Shown: positions 1 to 6,499, counted from the stretch's first letter. The stretch is 10,348 nucleotides of DNA from Syntrophomonadaceae bacterium (GCA_012840625.1 DUSB01000153.1:1-10348); one strand, 5' to 3'. The notes: generated by a model not told the origin, from the sequence alone. A program made the numbers and translations.

Positions 1-800
1 ATATGGGTTATTACTGTGTTGATAACCTGCCGCCAGCCTTAATGTACAAATTTATTGAACTTGCTATGCAGTCACAGGGAAAGATAGATCGCGTTGCACT
101 AGTCATAGATGTACGTGGAGGGGACTTTTTCCAGGATCTTTTCGCTTCCCTGCGCGAGCTGGAACAAAACGGCATCGCCTATGAAATTATCTTTTTAGAG
201 GCTTCCGATGAAGTGCTGGTGCAAAGATTTAAAGAATCACGGCGTCGGCATCCCCTGGCACCGAGCTCCAGACTGGTTGAAGCCATACAGAAAGAACGCT
301 CTATGCTGGAAGAGCTACGCGGTAGAGCTAATTTGATTATTAATACCAGTGATCTGACTCCCAGAGAATTAAAAGATAAATTAACCGATCTTTTCAGTGC
401 CAGTCGTACCGGGGGCTTTACGGTTAATGTGCTTTCTTTTGGTTACAAATTAGGCATTCCCATGGATTCGGATATCATCATGGATGTTCGCTTTTTACCG
501 AATCCTTTTTATGATCCGCAGATGCGCTCTATGACCGGTAAAGATCAGATGGTGATTGATTATGTTCTTGGTGCTGCTGTGACACGCTCGTTTTCCCGGC
601 GCTTTTTAAATTTACTGCGCTTTCTTATCCCCTATTATATTCAGGAAGGAAAAACCAATCTGGCTATATCCATTGGCTGCACCGGAGGGCAGCACCGCTC
701 TGTAGTTCTGGCAGATTATGTGGGAGAACATCTGAAAAAAGCAGGATATAATACAGTAATTTTGCATAGAGATTTACCCAGATATAAAATGGAGGCTTAA
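1..800 (+). CDS. rapZ: RapZ/YvcJ family nucleotide-binding protein, 5'-truncated by the window
   Basis: P-loop protein of the RapZ/YvcJ family. In E. coli it is the adaptor that directs RNase E to the GlmZ sRNA and so tunes glucosamine-6-phosphate synthesis; in Bacillus YvcJ binds nucleotides and affects competence. The frame is open at the left edge. The first visible Met sits inside the conserved stretch GYYCVDNLPP and is not the start: about 25 N-terminal residues, including the Walker A motif, lie before the window. Visible from that Met are the VALVIDVRG strand (about residues 31-39) and the C-terminal domain, with SFGYKLGIPMDSD (145-157), DVRFLPNPFY (161-170) and GCTGGQHRS (225-233), the family's strongest signature. 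The TAA stop shares its last A with the yvcK ATG, so the two genes are probably translationally coupled. The family assignment is near certain; the physiological role in this organism is inferred. Confidence 0.97.
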   Translation, partial: MGYYCVDNLPPALMYKFIELAMQSQGKIDRVALVIDVRGGDFFQDLFASLRELEQNGIAYEIIFLEASDEVLVQRFKESRRRHPLAPSSRLVEAIQKERSMLEELRGRANLIINTSDLTPRELKDKLTDLFSASRTGGFTVNVLSFGYKLGIPMDSDIIMDVRFLPNPFYDPQMRSMTGKDQMVIDYVLGAAVTRSFSRRFLNLLRFLIPYYIQEGKTNLAISIGCTGGQHRSVVLADYVGEHLKKAGYNTVILHRDLPRYKMEA

Positions 801-1777
801 TGCCTATGGTTAGAGTACCTAGAATTGTCGTCATCGGTGGAGGGACCGGGATATCCGTTCTATTAAAGGGCTTGAAAAACCATGCTGCTGACCTGAGCGC
901 CATCGTTACCGTTACAGATGATGGAGGCAGTTCAGGGCGGCTTCGTTCGGAACTGGGGGTTTTACCCCCGGGAGACATTCGCAATTGTCTGGTGGCTCTG
1001 GCGGAAACAGAGACCTTGATGGATAAGATTTTTCAGCATCGCTTTCAACGCGGTGAAGGGATCAAAGGGCATAATCTGGGCAATCTTTTACTGGTTGCCA
1101 TGTCAGAAATTACGGGGGATTTTACTTCCGCCATCAAAGAAGTTAGCAAGGTCCTGGCGGTCAAAGGTCAGGTGATTCCATCTACCCTTGAACAGGTTGT
1201 ATTAGGAGCCCGTATGGAGGATGGGAAGTCTATTATCGGAGAAACTGCCATCCGTGAATATAACGGCAGGATTGAGCAGCTTTATCTTATTCCCGATGAC
1301 TGTCACCCGGTACCAGCAACCATTGAGGCGATTCTGGATGCTGACGCCATTATACTCGGACCGGGCAGTCTATATACCAGTATTGTACCTAACCTTCTGG
1401 TCAAAGGTGTGGCAGCTGCGATTACCGATTCCAGCGCGGTGAAGATCTATGTAAGCAATATTATGACCGAGCAGGGTGAAACGGATGATTTTACAGTTTG
1501 TGATCACATACGGGTGATTTTATCCTATTTAAATCAGCCCGCAATTGATTATGTGGTTGTAAATACAGGCAGCATTGATGATGAGCGTTTGAAGCGTTAC
1601 CAGGAAGAACAGGCCATGCCCGTACAAAGTACTCGTGAAGAGATTGAATCCATGGGTATCAAAGTTGTTGAAGCTGATCTGGTAGCGGATAATGATGTGG
1701 CCTGGCATGATTCTGCTAAACTGGCGGGTACAGTTCTGGATATTGTGCATCATTCTATAAGCTGCCGTGAATCATGA
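800..1777 (+). CDS. yvcK: YvcK/CofD-like gluconeogenesis factor
   Basis: Member of the YvcK family, which shares the fold of CofD (2-phospho-L-lactate transferase). In Bacillus and Mycobacterium it binds UDP-sugars such as UDP-GlcNAc and is needed for normal growth and cell-wall building on gluconeogenic carbon sources; no enzyme activity is firmly established. The N-terminal glycine-rich loop IGGGTG (12-17), TVTDDGGSSGRLR (37-49), LPPGDIRN (55-62), GHNLGNLLL and the later ILGPGSLYTSI are all intact. At 325 residues the length is typical. The ATG at 800 overlaps the rapZ stop by one base, with GGAGG at 791-795 only 4 nt upstream. An in-frame ATG at 806 has 10-nt spacing and is an equally plausible start, changing only two residues. 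It is the middle gene of the conserved rapZ-yvcK-whiA set. Confidence 0.97.
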   Translation: MPMVRVPRIVVIGGGTGISVLLKGLKNHAADLSAIVTVTDDGGSSGRLRSELGVLPPGDIRNCLVALAETETLMDKIFQHRFQRGEGIKGHNLGNLLLVAMSEITGDFTSAIKEVSKVLAVKGQVIPSTLEQVVLGARMEDGKSIIGETAIREYNGRIEQLYLIPDDCHPVPATIEAILDADAIILGPGSLYTSIVPNLLVKGVAAAITDSSAVKIYVSNIMTEQGETDDFTVCDHIRVILSYLNQPAIDYVVVNTGSIDDERLKRYQEEQAMPVQSTREEIESMGIKVVEADLVADNDVAWHDSAKLAGTVLDIVHHSISCRES

Positions 1778-1815
1778 TGGTCCATCCCAAGATATAAACG
1801 GAGGTTACAGGGTAC

Positions 1816-2760
1816 ATGAGCTTCTCCAATGATGTACGTAATGAACTGGCACGTATCATTCCCGAAAAAAGCTGTTGCCAGAAGGCGGAATTATCTGCCA
1901 TGGTTGCCTTAAAAGGGAACCTGCAAACAGATCCTGTGGGGGCTTATATCCTGCAGGTGGAGATGGATAGTGCGGCTGCGGCCCGCAAGGTTTATCGCTT
2001 AATGAAAAATCTTTATGAAATACAACCAACGGTATCAATGCGCGAAAACAGACGGTTTCGTAAAACCCGTGTTTATTTGGTTACAGTACGCATTCTTCCT
2101 GAGCAAAATTGGATATTAGGTGATCTGGGCTTGATGGATCAACATGGAATAATACGTCAGGAACCCCGGGCAGGACATATAAGGAAAAATTGCTGCCGCC
2201 GTGCCTATATTCGCGGGGTTTTTATCAGCCGGGGTTCCATTAATCGGCCGGAAGGTACCTATCATCTGGAAATGGTTTTTAGTGAGGCAAGACTTCCGCT
2301 GCAGGTACAAAAAATACTATCCCGCTTCCATATAGAGGCGCGCCTGAGTGAACGAAAAAATGGGCTGCTGGTCCTCTACATAAAAGAGAGTGAGGCTATC
2401 GTAGATTTTCTCCGCCTGGTTGGTGCCAGCAGTGCCTTGCTAGAGTTTGAAAACGTACGTATAATAAAATCAGTACGCAACCAGGTCAATCGTCAGGTTA
2501 ATTGTGAGACTGCTAACCTGGCTCGTATGGTGGATGCATCGGTACGACAGGTCGAGCTAATCGAACAGTTAATAGAAAAAGAAGGCATAAAAGGATTACC
2601 TCATAACTTCAGAGAACTAGCTTTGTTGCGTATTGAACATCCCGATAGTACTCTTCGCGAACTGGGAACTTTACTGGATCCGCCTTTGAGCAAATCAGGA
2701 GTAGCCTACCGTATGCGGAAACTGGAGGAATATGCACAGGAACGTTTGCAGGATACATAG
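1816..2760 (+). CDS. whiA: WhiA-family DNA-binding protein
   Basis: WhiA combines an N-terminal domain related to LAGLIDADG homing endonucleases, without nuclease activity, with a C-terminal helix-turn-helix domain. In Streptomyces it is a sporulation transcription factor; in Bacillus it binds the chromosome and influences division and segregation. The start MSFSNDVRNEL is typical of the family. CCRRAYIRGVFISRGSI (126-142) is the conserved core of the homing-endonuclease-like domain. The C-terminal stretch LRELGTLLDPPLSKSGVAYR (280-299) followed by MRKLEEYA is the DNA-binding helix pair. At 314 residues it is full length. GGAGG at 1800-1804 lies 11 nt before the ATG, a little far, but no other start fits. 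It follows yvcK by 38 nt with no terminator, so it is probably co-transcribed. The Bacillus neighbour crh, an HPr-like gene, is absent; rpoN follows instead. Confidence 0.96.
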   Translation: MSFSNDVRNELARIIPEKSCCQKAELSAMVALKGNLQTDPVGAYILQVEMDSAAAARKVYRLMKNLYEIQPTVSMRENRRFRKTRVYLVTVRILPEQNWILGDLGLMDQHGIIRQEPRAGHIRKNCCRRAYIRGVFISRGSINRPEGTYHLEMVFSEARLPLQVQKILSRFHIEARLSERKNGLLVLYIKESEAIVDFLRLVGASSALLEFENVRIIKSVRNQVNRQVNCETANLARMVDASVRQVELIEQLIEKEGIKGLPHNFRELALLRIEHPDSTLRELGTLLDPPLSKSGVAYRMRKLEEYAQERLQDT

Positions 2761-2874
2761 AACTGGATTATGGATAATTATACCGGGTAAATACCTTTAT
2801 AGGTAGATAACCCGAACTGCTTTCCTCATGGAAGCACCAGCGGTACTAGGCATACTGAAAAGCGAGGGACTTGT
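2761..2874 (+). other. whiA-rpoN intergenic region with two small hairpins
   Basis: No gene is seen here. The first hairpin has outer arms CGGGT (2784-2788) and ACCCG (2810-2814) and inner arms TACCT (2792-2796) and AGGTA (2801-2805) around a TTAT loop. The second pairs GCTTTCC (2819-2825) with GGAAGC (2830-2835), with one bulge. Neither is followed by a T-run, so they are poor intrinsic terminators. A GATAAT at 2773-2778 resembles a -10 box but has no convincing -35. The region ends with GAGGG (2864-2868), the rpoN ribosome binding site, 6 nt before its ATG. The hairpins might be processing or leader structures; their role is unknown. Confidence 0.5.
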
Positions 2875-4260
2875 ATGCGGCTGACTCACGATCTATTTGT
2901 TGAACAACAGCAAAAACTAATGATGACTCCAGAGCTGCGTCAGGCTATTGCTATTTTGCAGATGTCAACTCTGGAACTGAGCCAGTATGTGCAGCAGGAA
3001 TTACAGGAAAACCCATTACTGGAAGAAGCAGTAGAAGAAAATGCTGAACTTGAAACAGATGAGATTGAGGATAAAAATGAAGATAAAACAGAAGATTGGC
3101 TGGAATATTTCAATGACCGGGATATAGGGATTTCACAAAAGGATTCCGAGGAGAAATCCTTTGATAACTTTCTCAGCAGCAAGCCTTCACTGTACGACCA
3201 TTTGCAGTTTCAGCTGCAGATGATCTGCTTGAATGCCGAGGAGCAGGCGGTGGGGTACTACTTGATCGGCAGCATTGACGCTGAAGGATACCTGTCTACA
3301 TCCCTGGAAGACGTGGCGACCAGTACCGGAGTCGATATTCAGCGGGTGGAGGACATTCTGCATATTATACAATCCTTTCATCCCCATGGAATTGGAGCTC
3401 GAGATCTGGCGGAATGTCTTTTAATACAGCTGCGGCAGTATGGAAAGGAAGATCCACTGGCCGAGGCGATTATCCGCGATCATCTGGATGACCTGGCCCG
3501 TGGGCGTATTAACAAGATTGCCCGGGCGCTGGATACCACAGTATATCGGGTACAGGAGGTTGGCGATTTAATTCGTACCCTGGATCCCAAACCGGGGCTT
3601 CAATTCAGCAGTACGGATGATATTAAATACATTATCCCCGATATTATTGTTGAAAAGGTAGAAGGGGAATATCTGGTGGTGGTAAATGACACCGGATTTC
3701 CTCGTCTGATGGTTAATCAGATGTATGCCGATATGCTCAGAAAACCAGACGCTTTTTCCTGTGATGCGCGCAAATATCTGGAGGAAAAGATGGGCTCTGC
3801 TGTCTGGCTGATAAAAAGCATTGAACAGCGCCGTATGACCCTGTATAAAGTATCGCGCTGCATTGTCGACATCCAGAGAGACTTTCTGGATCGGGGTATT
3901 CACTACCTCAAGCCGCTGAATTTAAAACAGGTGGCAGATATGGTAGAAGTACATGAATCCACCGTCAGCCGTGCCACATCCAACAAATATATGCAGACTC
4001 CTCAGGGTTTGTATGAACTTAAATTTTTCTTTAGCGGTGGCATAGAAAGCTGTATGGGCCGCGAGAAAATATCATCGCGCAGTATCAAAAGCCTGATTGA
4101 AGATCTGGTGGCGCAGGAAGATGCAGCCAATCCCTTGAGTGATCAGGCCATTACTGAAATCCTCAAGCAAAAAGGCGTTCAAATTTCCCGAAGAACCGTA
4201 GCCAAGTACCGGCAGGAAATGGGGATACTGTCCACTGTAGCGCGCAAACGGTATGATTGA
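2875..4260 (+). CDS. rpoN: RNA polymerase sigma-54 factor
   Basis: Sigma-54 (SigL in Bacillus) directs RNA polymerase to -24/-12 promoters that are opened by AAA+ enhancer-binding activators. All regions are present in 461 residues, a usual length. Glutamine- and leucine-rich region I occupies about 7-50, with LMMTPELRQAI and ENPLLEE. Acidic region II spans about 51-95 and is rich in Glu and Asp. The core-binding domain is about 105-300, with FHPHGIGARDLAECL. The helix-turn-helix lies near 348-368 (NLKQVADMVEVHESTVSRAT), and the RpoN box SRRTVAKYRQ at 438-447 contacts the -24 element. The start is supported by GAGGG 6 nt upstream. It sits between whiA and the glycolytic operon; I saw no clear -24/-12 promoter (TGGCAC-N5-TTGC) in the window, so its targets are elsewhere. 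Antisense transcription over its 3' end is possible from a promoter-like element at 4279-4307. Confidence 0.98.
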   Translation: MRLTHDLFVEQQQKLMMTPELRQAIAILQMSTLELSQYVQQELQENPLLEEAVEENAELETDEIEDKNEDKTEDWLEYFNDRDIGISQKDSEEKSFDNFLSSKPSLYDHLQFQLQMICLNAEEQAVGYYLIGSIDAEGYLSTSLEDVATSTGVDIQRVEDILHIIQSFHPHGIGARDLAECLLIQLRQYGKEDPLAEAIIRDHLDDLARGRINKIARALDTTVYRVQEVGDLIRTLDPKPGLQFSSTDDIKYIIPDIIVEKVEGEYLVVVNDTGFPRLMVNQMYADMLRKPDAFSCDARKYLEEKMGSAVWLIKSIEQRRMTLYKVSRCIVDIQRDFLDRGIHYLKPLNLKQVADMVEVHESTVSRATSNKYMQTPQGLYELKFFFSGGIESCMGREKISSRSIKSLIEDLVAQEDAANPLSDQAITEILKQKGVQISRRTVAKYRQEMGILSTVARKRYD

Positions 4261-4278
4261 GTATGCTCTATTAAAATC

Positions 4279-4307
4279 TTTATAGCACTTTAAAAGAAAA
4301 ATTTCAC
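4279..4307 (-). promoter_or_regulatory. candidate minus-strand extended -10 promoter toward the rpoN 3' end
   Basis: Read on the minus strand, TGC followed by TATAAA (plus positions 4287-4279) forms an extended -10. At 17-nt spacing the hexamer GTGAAA (plus 4307-4302) matches TTGACA at 4 of 6 positions. Transcription would start near 4272 and run into the 3' end of rpoN as antisense RNA. No gene on that strand is convincing. This is a motif match only; AT-rich DNA produces such matches by chance. Confidence 0.3.
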
Positions 4308-4343
4308 ACATATATGCATCATTTTCTAATAATAGTGCTATAA
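4280..4343. repeat. 64-bp dyad with 10-bp perfect arms upstream of cggR
   Basis: TTATAGCACT (4280-4289) and AGTGCTATAA (4334-4343) are exact inverted copies separated by 44 nt. A nested pair, AGAAAA (4295-4300) and TTTTCT (4322-4327), extends the symmetry. The right arm overlaps the -10 box of the cggR promoter and the left arm overlaps a mirror-image -10 on the other strand. Arm centres are 54 bp apart, close to five helical turns. No T-run follows the right arm, so this is not a standard terminator. It could be a regulator site, a weak rpoN transcript-end hairpin, or simply the result of two opposed promoters. Confidence 0.6.
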
Positions 4344-4344
4344 T
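4336..4344 (+). promoter_or_regulatory. sigma-A-type extended -10 promoter of the cggR-gap operon
   Basis: A consensus TATAAT at 4339-4344 is preceded by TGC (4336-4338), the extended -10 motif. No good -35 hexamer is present at 16-18 nt: GCATCA at 4316-4321 matches TTGACA at only two positions, so the extended element would carry recognition. The predicted start near 4351 puts the CggR operator about 36 nt downstream of it, inside the transcribed leader. The same arrangement, operator between promoter and cggR, is known in Bacillus subtilis. Confidence 0.7.
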
Positions 4345-4386
4345 ATTGATGGTAAGACTCTTATTAATGTATTTTTTTTAGTCGTA

Positions 4387-4431
4387 TGGGACAATTTTGT
4401 CCCTGCGGGGCAACAGCGTCCCTTCGGGGGG
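4387..4431 (+). promoter_or_regulatory. CggR-type operator, half-sites repeated every 19 bp
   Basis: The Bacillus CggR operator is CGGGAC-N6-TGTC repeated twice in direct orientation. Here TGGGAC (4387-4392), six bases, then GTCCC (4399-4403) is followed 19 bp on by CGGGGC (4406-4411), six bases, then GTCCC (4418-4422). A further CGGGGG begins at 4425, again 19 bp on. The first unit, GGGACAATTTTGTCCC, is nearly palindromic. Position downstream of the promoter and directly before cggR supports autoregulation and control of the whole operon, with fructose-1,6-bisphosphate the expected inducer by family knowledge. The 19-bp spacing differs from the 20-bp Bacillus spacing, and the second unit is less exact than the first. 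Confidence 0.75.
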
Positions 4432-4432
4432 C

Positions 4433-4462
4433 ATGATGAACAAAGGGTGTCAGGATATATGA
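4433..4462 (+). CDS. possible 9-codon leader ORF coupled to cggR
   Basis: Two adjacent ATG codons (4433 and 4436) open a short frame encoding MMNKGCQDI. Its TGA stop (4460-4462) overlaps the chosen cggR ATG (4459-4461) as ATGA, the classic arrangement for translational coupling. A G-run at 4426-4431, able to pair with the anti-Shine-Dalgarno with one wobble, lies 1 or 4 nt before the two ATGs, which is close. The third operator half-site covers this G-run. Short frames arise often by chance and the ribosome site is imperfect, so this is a low-confidence proposal. Confidence 0.25.
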   Translation: MMNKGCQDI

Positions 4463-5514
4463 ATCGCTTACTGGCTATTATTGGGCGTTTCGCACCAGAG
4501 ACAATGGAGATTATGGAGACGCGCTACCGGGTTCTGCGGCAGATCTTCTACCAGCAGCCGGTTGGTCGCCGTCAGCTGGGTAAGGCGCTGGGCTATCCGG
4601 AACGTCTGGTGCGCTCTGAGGTTGATTACTTGAAAGCGAGAGGTGCAGTAGAAACCACGCCGGCCGGGATCTTTATCACCCCCGGTGGTGAGGATATGCT
4701 GCGGGAAATCGATGAAATCTTGCCGTGGCTTTTTAATATTCATACATTGGCCATGCAGATCAAGGATCGTTTTGAGCTGGATGAAGTGGTGATTGTACCA
4801 GGTGATTCCATGATCGACGAGTTTACCCAGCAGGATTTGAGCCGGGCGGCGGCTGAGTATCTGCGTAAAATCCTCTACCCTGATTGTATTCTGGCGGTAA
4901 CGGGAGGAACCACCCTGGCAGGAATGGCGCAATCCATTCGCCCCGGAATCGATGTAAGCGGATCAATTGTGGTGCCGGCGCGCGGTGGTCTGGGTGAAGA
5001 GGTAGAAACACAGGCCAACACTATAGCCGCTACCATAGCTAATCGCTTGGGTGCTCAGTACAGACTCTTACATATCCCCGATAATCTTGAAGAGAGTACG
5101 GCCGAAGCGCTGAAAAAGGACATTCACATCAGTGAGGTCATTCAGATCATCAAATCGGCCAATATCCTGGTTCATGGTATTGGACCGGCGATGGAAATGG
5201 CTTACCGGCGTAGCCTTACCCCTGATGAAGTTCATTTTTTGCAAGAAAACCAGGCCAGAGGCGAAGCTCTTCGATATTATTACGACCGATGGGGCAAAAT
5301 AATTTTTGAAGTTCCAGGCCTGGGTCTGGAACGTTCGGATCTGGGAAGGATCCAAACCATTGTAGCCGTTGCAGGTGGAAGCAACAAAGCTGAAGCTATA
5401 GAAGCCGTGTTATGCAGTGGTCAGGAAAATGTTCTGATTACGGATGAAGGAGCGGCCTATAAAATTATTAATGGAAAGGAAGCGTTTATACATGGCAGTA
5501 AAGATTGCGATTAA
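4459..5514 (+). CDS. cggR: central glycolytic genes regulator CggR (SorC/DeoR family)
   Basis: Repressor of the gap operon. In Bacillus it binds a tandem operator as a tetramer and is released or remodelled by fructose-1,6-bisphosphate. From the ATG at 4459 the protein has 351 residues. The winged helix covers about 20-80 (TRYRVLRQIFYQQPVGRRQL, then a recognition-helix region and wing). The sugar-phosphate-binding domain follows, with ILAVTGGTTLAGMAQ (144-158), VVPARGGLGEEVETQAN (171-187), HIPDNL and GIGPAMEM. An in-frame GTG at 4447 would add four residues, but no ribosome site lies at proper spacing before it. The ATG gives MNRLLAI, which resembles the known Bacillus start, and has AAGGG and AGGA upstream. 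It is the first operon gene and its 3' end overlaps gap by 23 nt. The operator immediately upstream implies autoregulation. Confidence 0.95.
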   Translation: MNRLLAIIGRFAPETMEIMETRYRVLRQIFYQQPVGRRQLGKALGYPERLVRSEVDYLKARGAVETTPAGIFITPGGEDMLREIDEILPWLFNIHTLAMQIKDRFELDEVVIVPGDSMIDEFTQQDLSRAAAEYLRKILYPDCILAVTGGTTLAGMAQSIRPGIDVSGSIVVPARGGLGEEVETQANTIAATIANRLGAQYRLLHIPDNLEESTAEALKKDIHISEVIQIIKSANILVHGIGPAMEMAYRRSLTPDEVHFLQENQARGEALRYYYDRWGKIIFEVPGLGLERSDLGRIQTIVAVAGGSNKAEAIEAVLCSGQENVLITDEGAAYKIINGKEAFIHGSKDCD

Positions 5515-6499
5515 TGGGTTTGGTAGAATTGGTCGCCTGGTTGCCAGGGGGGCTCTCAAGCGTGATGACGTAGAATTAGTAGCTGTGAACGATCTGGGGG
5601 ATCCAGAAAGAGGGGCACATTTATTTAAATATGATTCCATTCATGGAACCTACCAGGGCGACGTCAAAGTAAATGGCGATATCATTGAAGTCGATGGGAA
5701 GCGTTTTCGGTATCTGTCGGAAAAGGATCCGGAAAAGCTCCCCTGGAAAGATATGGGAGTGGATATTGCTATCGAAGGCACAGGCAAATTTCGCACCCGT
5801 GATAAAGCGGCCAAACATTTAAAAGCCGGCGCCAGGAAAGTCATCATCACTGCACCCGGCAAAGAAGTAGAGCTGACAGTGGTGATGGGAGTTAATCAGG
5901 AATTGTATGATCCCTCCAGGCATGATATTGTCTCTAATGCTTCCTGTACCACCAACTGCCTGGCACCTGCGGCCAAAGTTCTCCTGGATGAATTCGGTAT
6001 AGTTAAAGGTATGATGACCACCATTCATTCCGCCACCAATGACCAGCGTGTGCTGGATATGGATCATAATGATCTGCGGCGTGCCCGGGCAGCCTTTGAG
6101 TCTATCATTCCTACCACCACCGGGGCTGCTTCTGCAGTGGGCCTAGTGATTCCGGCCTTGCAGGGGAAATTGGACGGGATGGCAGTTCGTGTTCCTACCC
6201 CCAATGTTTCACTGGTAGATCTGACTGTAGAATTAGAAAAACCTGCCAGTGTGGAAGCCATTAATAATGCCTATAAAAAAGCAGCCGCGGGCAGCATGAA
6301 AGGCATTCTCAAGTATACAGAAGAGCCTTTAGTTTCCCGTGATTACAATGGAGAGCCATGTTCCAGTGTGGTTGATGGACCCTTAACCATGGTCATGGAT
6401 GATAAGCTGGCCAAGGTTATCGCCTGGTACGATAACGAATGGGCTTACTCCTTACGTGTAATTGATCTGGCAGTTTATATGGCTTCCCGGGGATTATAA
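5492..6499 (+). CDS. gap: glyceraldehyde-3-phosphate dehydrogenase, NAD-type
   Basis: Cytosolic enzyme that oxidises glyceraldehyde-3-phosphate with phosphate and NAD to 1,3-bisphosphoglycerate, and works in reverse in gluconeogenesis. The protein has 335 residues, the usual length. The N-terminal Rossmann fold shows INGFGRIGR (7-15). AVNDL (31-35) carries the Asp typical of NAD-preferring forms. Catalytic Cys152 lies in SNASCTTNCLAP, His179 in TTIHSATNDQ, and the phosphate-binding region is IPTTTGAA. The open frame extends back to 5444, but MAVKIAINGFG at 5492 is the family start and AAAGGAAG (5475-5482) precedes it. The start lies inside cggR in another frame, overlapping by 23 nt. Usual positions are changed: EGTG for the common ESTG, Ala181 for Tyr in HSYTNDQ, and Ser for Lys in GAAKAV. 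Active-site residues are intact, so it should be functional. Confidence 0.98.
   Translation: MAVKIAINGFGRIGRLVARGALKRDDVELVAVNDLGDPERGAHLFKYDSIHGTYQGDVKVNGDIIEVDGKRFRYLSEKDPEKLPWKDMGVDIAIEGTGKFRTRDKAAKHLKAGARKVIITAPGKEVELTVVMGVNQELYDPSRHDIVSNASCTTNCLAPAAKVLLDEFGIVKGMMTTIHSATNDQRVLDMDHNDLRRARAAFESIIPTTTGAASAVGLVIPALQGKLDGMAVRVPTPNVSLVDLTVELEKPASVEAINNAYKKAAAGSMKGILKYTEEPLVSRDYNGEPCSSVVDGPLTMVMDDKLAKVIAWYDNEWAYSLRVIDLAVYMASRGL

Noticed and set aside
1850..1866. TGGCAC sequences as -24 elements of sigma-54 promoters (also near 5959)
   Set aside because: None has TTGC at the required spacing, and they lie inside coding sequence.
4341..4379. Hairpin plus T8 tract (4372-4379) as a terminator or attenuator before cggR
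   Set aside because: The only stem upstream is a 5-bp all-AT pairing (TAATA with TATTA), and it is not next to the T-run. Too weak for an intrinsic terminator.
4447..4458. GTG at 4447 as the cggR start
   Set aside because: No ribosome site at proper spacing precedes it, and the ATG at 4459 gives the N-terminus that resembles known CggR. Kept only as an alternative.
4468..4932. 154-codon open frame on the minus strand opposite cggR
   Set aside because: It lies wholly inside a strongly conserved gene, shows no recognisable domain and has a composition expected of a shadow frame. Other long minus-strand frames (3568-3903, 8976-9344, 7250-7597, 664-984) were rejected for the same reason.
5435..5463. 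TATAAA (5458-5463) before gap as an internal gap promoter
   Set aside because: It encodes part of CggR, is in an AT-rich stretch and has no acceptable -35 at 16-18 nt or TGN extension. Possible but not supported.
5444..5491. 16-residue N-terminal extension of GAPDH from the ATG at 5444
   Set aside because: The extension lies in cggR coding sequence and has no family counterpart; MAVKIAINGFG with its own ribosome site is the usual start.
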